Assembly (NCBI GenBank): GCA_002352055.1
Contig: DEHS01000063.1
Location: 35,162-73,777 of the forward strand
Direction of reading: 5' to 3'
Length of the DNA stretch: 38,616 bases
Origin: Legionellaceae bacterium UBA2794
GTDB lineage: Bacteria > Pseudomonadota > Gammaproteobacteria > Legionellales > Legionellaceae
Below, one piece after another: positions 16,456-23,070 of this stretch (position 1 is the first letter of the stretch; every line of letters starts with the position of its first letter). The position numbers were made by a program, and so were the translations under genes. The notes beneath the pieces are model-generated. The model made no database searches. It was not told the origin of the DNA and saw nothing but the letters and a program-made list of their open reading frames with translations.

Positions 16456-17118
16456 TCACCGTAGATACTTTCTAATTTCTACAACAACCCCTATTATCTG
16501 AGCCTCATGAGCGTCCTTAATACTCACTGTTGCCCATAAATCACTGCTTGCTAATAACTGAAAGTGACAACCGTCAGCTTCTCCATATCGGCGTAATACC
16601 GTTTGTTTTTTTTGTGTTAAATAAACTAGAACATAGCGGCCTGGATTTGGCTGTAAGTCACCATCAATAACTACGACATCTCCGGGGTTAAGCTCTGGTT
16701 GCATGCTGCTATCGTCCACTGATGTGGCAAATAAAGCCGAGCTTTTAATTGAGGGATTCAGTGAATCAACCAAAATTGTTTTTTCAAAAATAAAGGGTTC
16801 TTGTTGCCCTAAAATTTCTCTAACATGGGGTGCTTCTTTCATACTCAATATAGGGATGTGTCGAAACTTATTTTCAGGATTCTGGATTAGATCGCCTTGC
16901 GGATTATCCGTTAAGCATAACAAGTAAGAAGCAGACACATTTAACTGATCGGCAAGCAGTTTAGCTTCCAATGGCCCAGGACTTCGCGTGCCCTGCTCCC
17001 AATTACTAATTCTTGCAGGAGATAGTTCTGCTGTTCTTGCTGCTAATTCTTTAATCGTAATACCCAGTTCTTTACGAGCTTTGGTAATACGATTACCTAT
17101 TTGTTCTCTAATATCCAT
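16456..17118 (-). CDS. lvrR: LvrR-like S24 (CI/LexA-type) repressor
   Basis: The 220-residue protein has an N-terminal XRE helix-turn-helix (about residues 5-68; ITIKELAARTAELSPARISN) and a C-terminal S24 peptidase-like domain (about 125-218). The latter contains SVDDSSMQPELNPGD with Ser138 as the nucleophile position. The strand that carries the catalytic Lys in LexA (TVKRL) reads TVLRRY here. No Ala-Gly or Cys-Gly cleavage bond is visible in the linker. It may therefore dimerise without self-cleaving. It is divergent from lvrA across a promoter region with two matching palindromes, as for phage CI. The ATG has AAGGA six bases upstream. The lvrR name rests on position beside lvrABC, as in Legionella ICEs. 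Confidence 0.8.
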   Translation of the reverse strand: MDIREQIGNRITKARKELGITIKELAARTAELSPARISNWEQGTRSPGPLEAKLLADQLNVSASYLLCLTDNPQGDLIQNPENKFRHIPILSMKEAPHVREILGQQEPFIFEKTILVDSLNPSIKSSALFATSVDDSSMQPELNPGDVVVIDGDLQPNPGRYVLVYLTQKKQTVLRRYGEADGCHFQLLASSDLWATVSIKDAHEAQIIGVVVEIRKYLR

Positions 17119-17149
17119 TGTGATCCTTCAAAAAAATGAGACATACCCA

Positions 17150-17205
17150 TTGACAAAAACACGTTTCGTTTTATATTATGAATTAATTAAAACGATTTGT
17201 GTTTT
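17150..17205 (+). promoter_or_regulatory. lvrA-T4SS promoter with two repressor operators
   Basis: Two 17-bp sites share the form AAAAC-N7-GTTTT: O1 at 17156-17172 and O2 at 17189-17205. O2 is the reverse complement of O1 apart from three central bases. Their centres are 33 bp apart, about three helical turns. A rightward promoter overlaps them: TTGACA at 17150-17155 and TATTAT at 17174-17179 (18-bp spacer), so O1 fills the spacer. This is the arrangement expected for a CI/LexA-type repressor acting on lvrABC and probably on its own gene. Binding by LvrR is inferred. Confidence 0.65.
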
Positions 17206-17303
17206 ATGGATTAGTGATACTTACTATATTTAATCATAAATTTATTTAAAAATCACATCCTGTTTTATTTTTTCTTTTTTATTCATTGATAATAGGTCAT
17301 GCT

Positions 17304-18176
17304 ATGGAATTTTTTATTATCACCCATCAGGAACTTTCTGTACTCAGTGGTTTACCTTATCTACAACAATTAACTTATCTTCAAGGCATTAAACCCTACA
17401 TTGATTACAAAACAGGGTTAGTCGGTATTCGTCGTGGTATTAGTTATCAGTCATTGAGTGAAGCACTTTACATAGAACCTCATTCTGGTATTAAAAGCGG
17501 TAGCCCAAGTAAAGATCAATTGCGACGTGCTTTGAAAGGGCTTGAGAAGGCTGGGTTAATTCAAATCCAGTCTTGGGAAAGGAAGCTTGTTTTACGTTGT
17601 TTATTACTGGATAGGCATGATTCTGTTCATAATAAAGCCGCCATAAAACCACATGACTATAGCGCACCTCAAGAACCACAAAAAAGTCTATTAGACTCAA
17701 CAAAATCCAATACGAATAAACTAGATCCCGACACAACCCCAAAGGGTGAACCCGCCACTCCTCAAGATAATAATAATTATTTTTTTATTTCTTTATCACA
17801 AGCCTTTGATGTCTTCTGGGATCTGTACCCTCTGAAAAAAGAAAAAGAAAACGCTTTTGAGGTATTTAAAAAACTAAAGCCTTCTCAGAGCTTAGTCCAG
17901 CAAATCATAGCCCGCTTAACCGAACAAATTCAACTTGAGACAAAAAAACGCGCAGAAGGCGTTTGGGTTCCGTCCTGGAAGTATCCAGCAAATTGGTTAA
18001 CACAGCGATGCTGGGAAACAACATCAACAAACCTTGAAGCCAAGGAGAATGACTATGCAATCCATGAAACAAATCGTAAATACGCATCATCTACAAACAG
18101 CATCAGGACTACAGAGTTGCGTGAAAGCCCAAGTTTCAGTGACTCCCAGTTCCAAAACCTCTGGAAATTGCATTGA
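17304..18176 (+). CDS. lvrA: LvrA-like protein; winged-helix plus phage replication-type domain
   Basis: The protein (290 residues from ATG 17304) is the first gene rightward of the repressor. Residues about 40-105 look like a winged helix (ISYQSLSEAL, SKDQLRRALKGLEKAGLIQI). A low-complexity linker rich in Asn, Thr and Pro follows. Residues about 170-240 carry the FDVFWDLYPLKKEKENAFEV pattern with VPSWKYPANWLTQRCWE, common in phage replication and primosome-helper proteins. In Legionella this position is lvrA, whose role is not settled. I infer an origin-binding or replication-helper function. The 18 codons upstream (TTG 17286) would extend it; ATG 17304 has AGG seven bases before it. Its 3' end overlaps the next gene by 122 bp. 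Confidence 0.7.
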   Translation: MEFFIITHQELSVLSGLPYLQQLTYLQGIKPYIDYKTGLVGIRRGISYQSLSEALYIEPHSGIKSGSPSKDQLRRALKGLEKAGLIQIQSWERKLVLRCLLLDRHDSVHNKAAIKPHDYSAPQEPQKSLLDSTKSNTNKLDPDTTPKGEPATPQDNNNYFFISLSQAFDVFWDLYPLKKEKENAFEVFKKLKPSQSLVQQIIARLTEQIQLETKKRAEGVWVPSWKYPANWLTQRCWETTSTNLEAKENDYAIHETNRKYASSTNSIRTTELRESPSFSDSQFQNLWKLH

Positions 18177-18504
18177 GCAAGTCAACAAACTGTTTCTGAA
18201 ATTTTCAACCTTCTATGGACATATATGGCGTAGCCAATTCAAGAATGAAGCTTATTCAAATTTTGCACGTCAAGAATGGTCAAAAGCATTAGAAGGATTC
18301 GATGTGCAGTTAATTGATCAAGCAATTGATGAGTGTCTTAAAAACCGCGAAATGCCGCCTGCGCTGGCGCAATTTATTGAGTGTTGCAAGCAACTATCAG
18401 CCAGAAAAAAACAGTGTTTCCACAGAGAACCTTACAAACCTTGTAACCCTGTTGTTGCCAACACACACCTGAGAAAAATAAAAGCAATCTTAAACATGAA
18501 ATAA
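18055..18504 (+). CDS. lvrB: LvrB-like protein, lambda P (helicase-loader)-like
   Basis: The protein (149 residues from ATG 18055) has a core at about residues 40-115 that resembles the phage lambda P replication family. It has an aromatic-rich helix (LFLKFSTFYGHIWRSQF), then ARQEWSKALEGFDVQLIDQA and the REMPPALAQFIECCKQL block equivalent to the P-family P-S-P-x-x-F-x-x-W/L-C ending. P-type proteins load the DnaB helicase. The name lvrB rests on position. Start choice: AAGGAG at 18042-18047 is seven bases before ATG 18055; ATG 18049 is too close. The gene begins inside lvrA in another frame (122-bp overlap), implying tight coupling. It ends 19 bp before lvrC. Confidence 0.65.
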   Translation: MQSMKQIVNTHHLQTASGLQSCVKAQVSVTPSSKTSGNCIEQVNKLFLKFSTFYGHIWRSQFKNEAYSNFARQEWSKALEGFDVQLIDQAIDECLKNREMPPALAQFIECCKQLSARKKQCFHREPYKPCNPVVANTHLRKIKAILNMK

Positions 18505-18523
18505 AAATAACCGGAGAAAAATA

Positions 18524-18715
18524 ATGTTGGTACTGACAAGAAAAAAGGGTGAACAAATATTAATTGATAAAGGACAGATCGAAATTCACGTCATTTATCA
18601 GCGAAGAGGTGTCGTTGCTTTAGGCATTAAAGCACCACCGCATGTTGATGTGGATAGAAAGGAAATTTTCTTAAGAAAACAAGCAAATCCTGAATACAAC
18701 GATGATAAGGAATAA
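18524..18715 (+). CDS. lvrC: LvrC, CsrA-family RNA-binding regulator
   Basis: The 63-residue protein starts MLVLTRKKGEQILI, matching CsrA, and keeps RNA-contact residues Leu4 and Arg6 and the second-site Arg45 (VDRKEI, equivalent to CsrA Arg44). CsrA dimers bind GGA motifs in mRNA leaders, usually blocking translation. ICE-borne CsrA paralogues of Legionella (lvrC/csrT class) are known. Its own ribosome site CCGGAGAAAAATA contains GGA, so autoregulation or cross-regulation by host CsrA is possible. It follows lvrB by 19 bp and precedes the first T4SS gene by 2 bp, so it is part of the same transcript. Confidence 0.9.
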   Translation: MLVLTRKKGEQILIDKGQIEIHVIYQRRGVVALGIKAPPHVDVDRKEIFLRKQANPEYNDDKE

Positions 18716-18717
18716 CA

Positions 18718-19152
18718 ATGAACTCAATGATTCGCCTGCCCATGATTAGTGTACTCAGTGTGCTTGCTTGCTCCTCTATTGCTGCGAATGTGACACAAGT
18801 TAACCGATATGCCACTGTTGCCAATAAACCATTGGCAGCACAAATAAATCCATTATTAGCAGTTCAACAAGTACATTTCCCTCAGGAAGTGCAAACAATA
18901 GGTCAAGCGATTGAATGGTGGTTGAGGTTTTCGGGTTTTTCTTTGATATCCAAAGAAAAACAACCTGAAAGCCTGCAAGCAGTCATGCGTCAAGCCTTAC
19001 CCCAAATTGACAGAACTCTTGGGCCTCTCACTGTTAAAGACGGACTCGAAGTACTAGTTGGGCAACAATCCTTTGCCCTGATTGAAGATCCTCTGCTGCG
19101 GCAAGTGAATTTCAAATTAAAACCTAGCATAAAAACAGGGAGTAAATCATGA
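18718..19152 (+). CDS. PilL N-terminal-like ICE protein (TIGR03748-type)
   Basis: The 144-residue protein has an N-terminal signal segment (MIRLPMISVLSVLACSSIAA). The body is typical of the short ICE 'PilL' proteins: VQQVHFPQEVQTIGQAIEWW, LRFSGFSLI, QALPQIDRTLGPLTVKDGLE, and a terminal LVGQQSFALIEDPLLRQVNF. In Tfc-type elements this is usually the first gene of the T4SS set and is exported to the periplasm; its exact role is unknown. Cys18 could be lipidated, but the residue before the Ala is Leu, so the lipobox is poor. It overlaps the next gene as ATGA and follows lvrC by 2 bp. Confidence 0.8.
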   Translation: MNSMIRLPMISVLSVLACSSIAANVTQVNRYATVANKPLAAQINPLLAVQQVHFPQEVQTIGQAIEWWLRFSGFSLISKEKQPESLQAVMRQALPQIDRTLGPLTVKDGLEVLVGQQSFALIEDPLLRQVNFKLKPSIKTGSKS

Positions 19153-19751
19153 CTCATCATAAATACCTATTGGCTGCTGGTTTAGGGCTAGTTGTAACAT
19201 GCGGTATTGTTTGTATTAAATACCACTCACCACATAAAGCTCAAAATTCCGAGGCCATTTCCAACCGTCTTGATACCATTCAGGCACAGCTCGGAGTATT
19301 ACATCAAGAAGTGAAAAAACCGACAGAGGCAGTGGATTTAAGCGCAATCAATCAAGACTTCAATAGACTAACCTCTCTGATTGAACAATTAAAAAATAAT
19401 GACGAAACTACCCTCAATCGCCTGATTAACGAACATCGTAGCGAGTTAACGCAAAAGCTAGATTCGTTGCATAACATGGTTACGGCTTTAGATAAAAAGC
19501 AGCATCCCATCAAATATCTACCTGTGGCTTCCTTGCCGTTTAAGGTCATCAGTATAGACAGCATTCAACAAGTCAGTGTGGCCACAGTCGCCTACAACTT
19601 TAAAACCACGCCCTTAGAAAAAACCGACAAACTGGCTGGCTGGACAGTGTTACACATTGATTTTGGTTTACAACGCATGGAATTGGAAAACAGCAATAAA
19701 GAACGTGTTGTTGTGGCACTGGATGAAGTGCAAGGAGAATCCAATGATTAA
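19149..19751 (+). CDS. Membrane-anchored coiled-coil T4SS-associated protein
   Basis: The 200-residue protein has one N-terminal transmembrane segment (about residues 7-24, YLLAAGLGLVVTCGIVCI). A long helical stretch (about 35-115) follows, with heptad-like leucines suggesting a coiled coil. A small C-terminal beta domain (about 120-200) contains FKVISIDSIQQVSVATVAYN and GWTVLHIDFGLQRMELEN. This last part resembles the C-terminal domain of conserved ICE proteins found beside pilL. I cannot name the family with certainty. It is coupled to the pilL-like gene by a 4-bp overlap and to the next gene by 8 bp. A scaffold role in the inner membrane and periplasm is likely (inference). Confidence 0.65.
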   Translation: MTHHKYLLAAGLGLVVTCGIVCIKYHSPHKAQNSEAISNRLDTIQAQLGVLHQEVKKPTEAVDLSAINQDFNRLTSLIEQLKNNDETTLNRLINEHRSELTQKLDSLHNMVTALDKKQHPIKYLPVASLPFKVISIDSIQQVSVATVAYNFKTTPLEKTDKLAGWTVLHIDFGLQRMELENSNKERVVVALDEVQGESND

Positions 19752-20571
19752 GTATTCTCTTGTTCTGCTTCCTTTATTAGCCCATGCTGAACTAAACATT
19801 CCTGGGCTAAATCAACAGCCCCTGAATCACCTTGCCATGCAGGATCAAACACTGGCAAAAACAGGATTAATGGTTAATGAAGATGAACTGACTTCGGAGC
19901 AAGACATTAATAAAGTCACGCTAACCGAAGCACAACGCCATGAGGCCAAAGTCTGGGAGTTAACACCCGAAGAAGAAAAGCGCTATGTCTTGCTCATGCA
20001 AAACAAAAGTAAATTCTATTATGAGGGATTAAGGCAAACACCAGTTGATATCCTGGGGCTTAATGCTCGAAGCGAAGCAGAACGTAGCCACTATGCAGAA
20101 CTGGCTGCAAAGCAAGAAGCACAAAAGGTATCGAAAAATATTGCCTGGAACAATGCTTTTTATAAAGCCTACAACTCATTATTTGCCAATATACCTGTGG
20201 TCGGTGAGTTTGATCCGTCACCCTATTCACCCTATGCCCATAGACCAGTGCAGTTAAACCGGGGCGATACACTGTACTTCTTCATCAACGAAAAAGATGC
20301 TGTAAAAACCATTTTGATGATGCTCTTTGAAGCCATAGAACAGACATCAGACACTCGATTACATTTGATGCTATTGGGCATGGACGATGCAGCAATCCAG
20401 ATATGGGCTAATCAGCATCAAATTCCACAACATCTTGTAAGCAACAGCCGTATTAGCATCAATCACGGTGAACTAAGTTACCAATCACTTAAGGGAAATA
20501 AAAAATCACTGCCTCTGTTGCTGCTATCCAAAAATGGCCATTCCAGCATCGTTGATTTAGGGAGATTTTGA
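19744..20571 (+). CDS. ICE protein, PFL_4693 family (TIGR03759-type)
   Basis: The protein (275 residues from ATG 19744) has a signal peptide (MIKYSLVLLPLLAHAEL) and the family core: WELTPEEEKRYVLLMQNKSK, a short spacer, then DILGLNARSEAERSHYAELA and WNNAFYKAYNSLF. The C-terminal half (about 150-275) contains GDTLYFFIN, LHLMLLGMDDAAIQIWANQH and LPLLLLSKNGHSSIVDLG, a thioredoxin-like arrangement without a CxxC. The family is conserved in Tfc/PFL-type ICEs and is periplasmic with unknown role. A TTG at 19657 would extend the frame but would remove the signal peptide from the N-terminus, so 19744 is chosen (8-bp overlap with the previous gene). Confidence 0.85.
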   Translation: MIKYSLVLLPLLAHAELNIPGLNQQPLNHLAMQDQTLAKTGLMVNEDELTSEQDINKVTLTEAQRHEAKVWELTPEEEKRYVLLMQNKSKFYYEGLRQTPVDILGLNARSEAERSHYAELAAKQEAQKVSKNIAWNNAFYKAYNSLFANIPVVGEFDPSPYSPYAHRPVQLNRGDTLYFFINEKDAVKTILMMLFEAIEQTSDTRLHLMLLGMDDAAIQIWANQHQIPQHLVSNSRISINHGELSYQSLKGNKKSLPLLLLSKNGHSSIVDLGRF

Positions 20572-20572
20572 G

Positions 20573-21031
20573 ATGCGCAAAACTGCACTAGTTTTGGGAC
20601 TGTTAATGATTACCTCTTGTTATGCCTGGCAAGTTATTAATACGGAACAATACATCAAAGAGGCGCAAGCCCAATTAACTGAAGAATCGTTAAAACTACA
20701 AGAAAAACTGGATGCAAGGCTTCCTGTATCCAGCAAAGCCACAGTTGGTGAAGTTGTGAGCCGAAAAGTAATGCTGGTCAATTTCTCATATCCTGTATTT
20801 GTTATTGGAGATGATGCTATCTCACGCCAATGGTTACAGGAACATGCAAAAAAACTGGAAGAAACACAAGCCTTAGGTTTTGTTGCCAACATCAGCAACA
20901 CCGAACAATTGCAGTCACTGCAACAGCTTACCAAAGCACCTTTATTACCGGCTAATGTCGATGATTTGATGAGCCTTTTTCAAGAAAACCATTACCCACT
21001 TGCTTTTTATGAAGGTGAATTATGGCAATAA
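20573..21031 (+). CDS. ICE protein, PFL_4695 family (TIGR03765-type)
   Basis: The 152-residue protein has a signal peptide (MRKTALVLGLLMITSCYA). The conserved region (about 75-150) contains PVFVIGDDAISRQWLQEHAK, LGFVANISNTEQLQSL, APLLPANVDDLMSLF and a terminal HYPLAFYEGELW. These are the GDDxxSxxWL, V-x-N-V and HYP-x-x blocks of the PFL_4695 family. Proteins of this family are periplasmic T4SS accessories found near TraD in Tfc-type elements. In the usual order TraD follows directly. Here the next gene is the DUF4400 membrane protein, and TraD lies at 33344. It overlaps the next gene by 10 bp. Confidence 0.85.
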   Translation: MRKTALVLGLLMITSCYAWQVINTEQYIKEAQAQLTEESLKLQEKLDARLPVSSKATVGEVVSRKVMLVNFSYPVFVIGDDAISRQWLQEHAKKLEETQALGFVANISNTEQLQSLQQLTKAPLLPANVDDLMSLFQENHYPLAFYEGELWQ

Positions 21032-21720
21032 AGACGGCAACGCCCAAACCATCAAAAAGAACCGTCATGAGTCTTATGGTACTTGTCCTGCTCGCTTGGT
21101 TAATCCTGATGGGTTGGGTATCCAGTCTTTGGTGCTTCTCAGGATTTGATAAGGCATTACATGCCGTTATGACGCTGTCACAAAAACAAACACAAGCGAT
21201 TACAGGATTTAGTGGCATGAAAGTAGCGGCCACTGTGAAATCGTGGTTTGGCAACATGCCCACACAAGAACTGACCAATAAGGTAGTTCAAACCAGTTCA
21301 GTTATTGAAGGCAGTCTGAATGAGATACTTCATAATGACATCAATGAATTAAATAATGTTGCGGAACAGTTTATTTACATAGCGAAACAAGTCTGGTTAC
21401 TGATGACGTTAACAACTCAAGTGATGTTCATCAAACTTGTTATTCTCATCTCGGCTATCCCTTTATTTCTGCTAGCAACTACCGTAGGACTTGTTGATGG
21501 ACTCAATCAACGCGCCATACGCACAGCATCCCTAGGACGAGAATCATCCTATGTATTCCATCAGCTAAACCGCTACTTCAAACGTGGTCTTTTGCTGTTA
21601 TTGAGCTTATGGCTTGCCTTGCCAGTAAGCATAACCCCCGCTTTTGTTTTTGTACCAGTGAGCTTGTTGCTAAGCATCATGGTGTCTGTCACTGCGAGCC
21701 GCTTTAAGAAATATTTGTAA
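21022..21720 (+). CDS. DUF4400 ICE membrane protein (PFL_4697, TIGR03747-type)
   Basis: The 232-residue integral membrane protein has transmembrane segments at about residues 17-38, 125-155 (two stretches around VWLLMTLTTQVMF and LVILISAIPLFLLATTVGL) and 190-220. Between the membrane parts lie the family blocks: LVDGLNQRAIRTASLGRESSYVFH, then the RYFKRGLLLLLSLWLALP ending. The family (DUF4400) is a constant part of Tfc/PFL-type T4SS operons and sits in the inner membrane. Its start overlaps the previous gene by 10 bp and a gap of 9 bp with an AAGGAG site leads to the next gene. Confidence 0.85.
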   Translation: MAIKTATPKPSKRTVMSLMVLVLLAWLILMGWVSSLWCFSGFDKALHAVMTLSQKQTQAITGFSGMKVAATVKSWFGNMPTQELTNKVVQTSSVIEGSLNEILHNDINELNNVAEQFIYIAKQVWLLMTLTTQVMFIKLVILISAIPLFLLATTVGLVDGLNQRAIRTASLGRESSYVFHQLNRYFKRGLLLLLSLWLALPVSITPAFVFVPVSLLLSIMVSVTASRFKKYL

Positions 21721-21729
21721 GGAGAAAAA

Positions 21730-22053
21730 ATGAAACGATTGTTATTAGTACTGATATTAAGTCTGCCCTTAGTCGGCTACGCACAAGAAGATGCGCTGAA
21801 CCAAACCTTAGTCAGAGTCATTAATCAGATTAACGCCATTATGCCGTTGCTTGATGAAGCTCAAACAGAAATCGAACCTAATACTCGTATTCAATTACAT
21901 ATCGAAAATTTTGAAGGCTCTGACGGTACAGCACATGCGGGGCTTCGTAGCGATCTGTTAGCTATTCGTAATGCACTGATTGATTACATCAATAAACCAG
22001 CACTTTCACCTAAAACCATTAAGCCTTTAGCGCTTGATTTTATCGGAAAGTAA
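21730..22053 (+). CDS. RAQPRD-family ICE protein
   Basis: The 107-residue protein has a signal peptide (MKRLLLVLILSLPLVGYAQ) and the conserved RAQPRD-family body: VRVINQINAIMPLLDEAQTE, a short spacer, RIQLHIENF, LRSDLLAIRNALIDYINKPA and a terminal basic PLALDFIGK. The small periplasmic proteins of this family occur just before the DUF3262 gene in Tfc-type ICEs, as here. Their precise role is unknown. The AAGGAG site 9 bases upstream supports ATG 21730. Confidence 0.85.
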   Translation: MKRLLLVLILSLPLVGYAQEDALNQTLVRVINQINAIMPLLDEAQTEIEPNTRIQLHIENFEGSDGTAHAGLRSDLLAIRNALIDYINKPALSPKTIKPLALDFIGK

Positions 22054-22055
22054 TC

Positions 22056-22319
22056 ATGAGCAAAGTGGATATAGCCAAAACGTTTGCAGCAAGCTTCAAA
22101 CAAGCAGCGGGCAACACTGCTGCAAGCGCTTACTCAGGATGCATCCGCTTTATCGCCATTATGTTGGTCATTATCGGGATTATCTGGTGCATCAATCAGT
22201 TCATGGGCAATACAGAAAAAGATCAAGAGGGATTTCTCATTCTATTAGGGTCACGCTTAATCCGCATCGTATTGGGGTTTTGTTTATTCATTCTTATTTT
22301 AATCGTTAAGGGGAGTTAA
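22056..22319 (+). CDS. DUF3262 ICE membrane protein (TIGR03758-type)
   Basis: The 87-residue protein has two transmembrane helices (about residues 27-48, IRFIAIMLVIIGIIWCIN, and 65-85, LIRIVLGFCLFILILIV). The N-terminal FAASFKQAAG is the family signature. Position (after RAQPRD, before the DUF2976 protein), size and two-helix hairpin match the pilin-like or inner-membrane component of Tfc-type T4SS. It may be one of the VirB2/VirB3-like subunits, but that is inference. The gap to the next gene is 2 bp. Confidence 0.85.
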   Translation: MSKVDIAKTFAASFKQAAGNTAASAYSGCIRFIAIMLVIIGIIWCINQFMGNTEKDQEGFLILLGSRLIRIVLGFCLFILILIVKGS

Positions 22320-22321
22320 TT

Positions 22322-22708
22322 ATGAAAAAGCCGATTGTAACTATCAAACAATGGGGACAACGAATGGGGTTGGGGTTCATGACTTTAAACTATGCACCAG
22401 CGCTTTTTGCAGACAGCTGGTTTCCTAGAATCTTCAATGCAGATGACATTAGTGATGGCAGCAAAAGCATGATGAGCGTCGCAGGTAATTACGTCAAACA
22501 AGGCTTAGGGCTTCTTCTCTTTATTGCCGCTGTGATGAGCTTCATCAAATTCATTACCACCATTCAGCATGGGATTGAAGAGTCCAAGAAGAATGATGGT
22601 TCAATGGTTGCGTTTGGTACTTTTGCAGTGATGGGTATTACCTATCTTGCCATCAGTATTGTAGCGGGCTATGTCGGTTACAGCATGATCACCAAATTCA
22701 AAATTTAG
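22322..22708 (+). CDS. DUF2976 ICE membrane protein (PFL_4702, TIGR03745-type)
   Basis: The 128-residue protein starts with a basic region and a signal-like hydrophobic stretch (FMTLNYAPALFA). Two membrane helices follow (about residues 60-80, GLGLLLFIAAVMSFIKFI, and 100-122, FAVMGITYLAISIVAGYVGY). The family is a candidate pilin (VirB2/TraA-like) of Tfc-type systems, by its cleaved leader and two-helix hairpin. That function is inferred. It lies between DUF3262 and DUF3487 genes exactly as in other ICEs of this class. ATG follows GGAG with good spacing. Confidence 0.85.
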   Translation: MKKPIVTIKQWGQRMGLGFMTLNYAPALFADSWFPRIFNADDISDGSKSMMSVAGNYVKQGLGLLLFIAAVMSFIKFITTIQHGIEESKKNDGSMVAFGTFAVMGITYLAISIVAGYVGYSMITKFKI

Positions 22709-22716
22709 GAGGCGTT

Positions 22717-23067
22717 ATGAACCAACCATCCTCACGCCATCTATCTCATGATTATGAGGCTTATAAAGGATTAAGCCTAAGAGAATTATTTTGGATAGTA
22801 CTGGTTACAACACCAGTCATTAGTATTTTGTTCTCTTTAGCTGGTCTTTTGATTGATTATCCACTGGCTTGTTGCTGTGTTGGTTTCATCGTGGGTTTTA
22901 TTGTATCCATTACCTTTTGTCCCAAACGTGCAGCATCTATTAAAGCAGGAAAACCTCATGGTTATTTGATGAAAAAGACCCTGCTGTTATTAGCACATTG
23001 GGGATTAAAACGCTCTCCCTATCTTCACCATATCGGTGTCTGGCAAAAATCCAAACTCGCGAGGTAA
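22717..23067 (+). CDS. DUF3487 ICE protein (TIGR03750-type; TraL/VirB3-like position)
   Basis: The 116-residue protein has the family features: an N-terminal polar stretch, GLSLRELFWIVLVTTPVIS with a first membrane helix (about 25-45), a second helix (about 50-72), then basic CPKRAASIKAGKPHGYLMKK. By size, two helices and position before the VirB8-like gene it takes the place of TraL/VirB3 (inference). AGGAGG six bases upstream gives a strong ribosome site. The next gene starts 3 bp after the stop. Confidence 0.85.
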   Translation: MNQPSSRHLSHDYEAYKGLSLRELFWIVLVTTPVISILFSLAGLLIDYPLACCCVGFIVGFIVSITFCPKRAASIKAGKPHGYLMKKTLLLLAHWGLKRSPYLHHIGVWQKSKLAR

Positions 23068-23070
23068 TCG

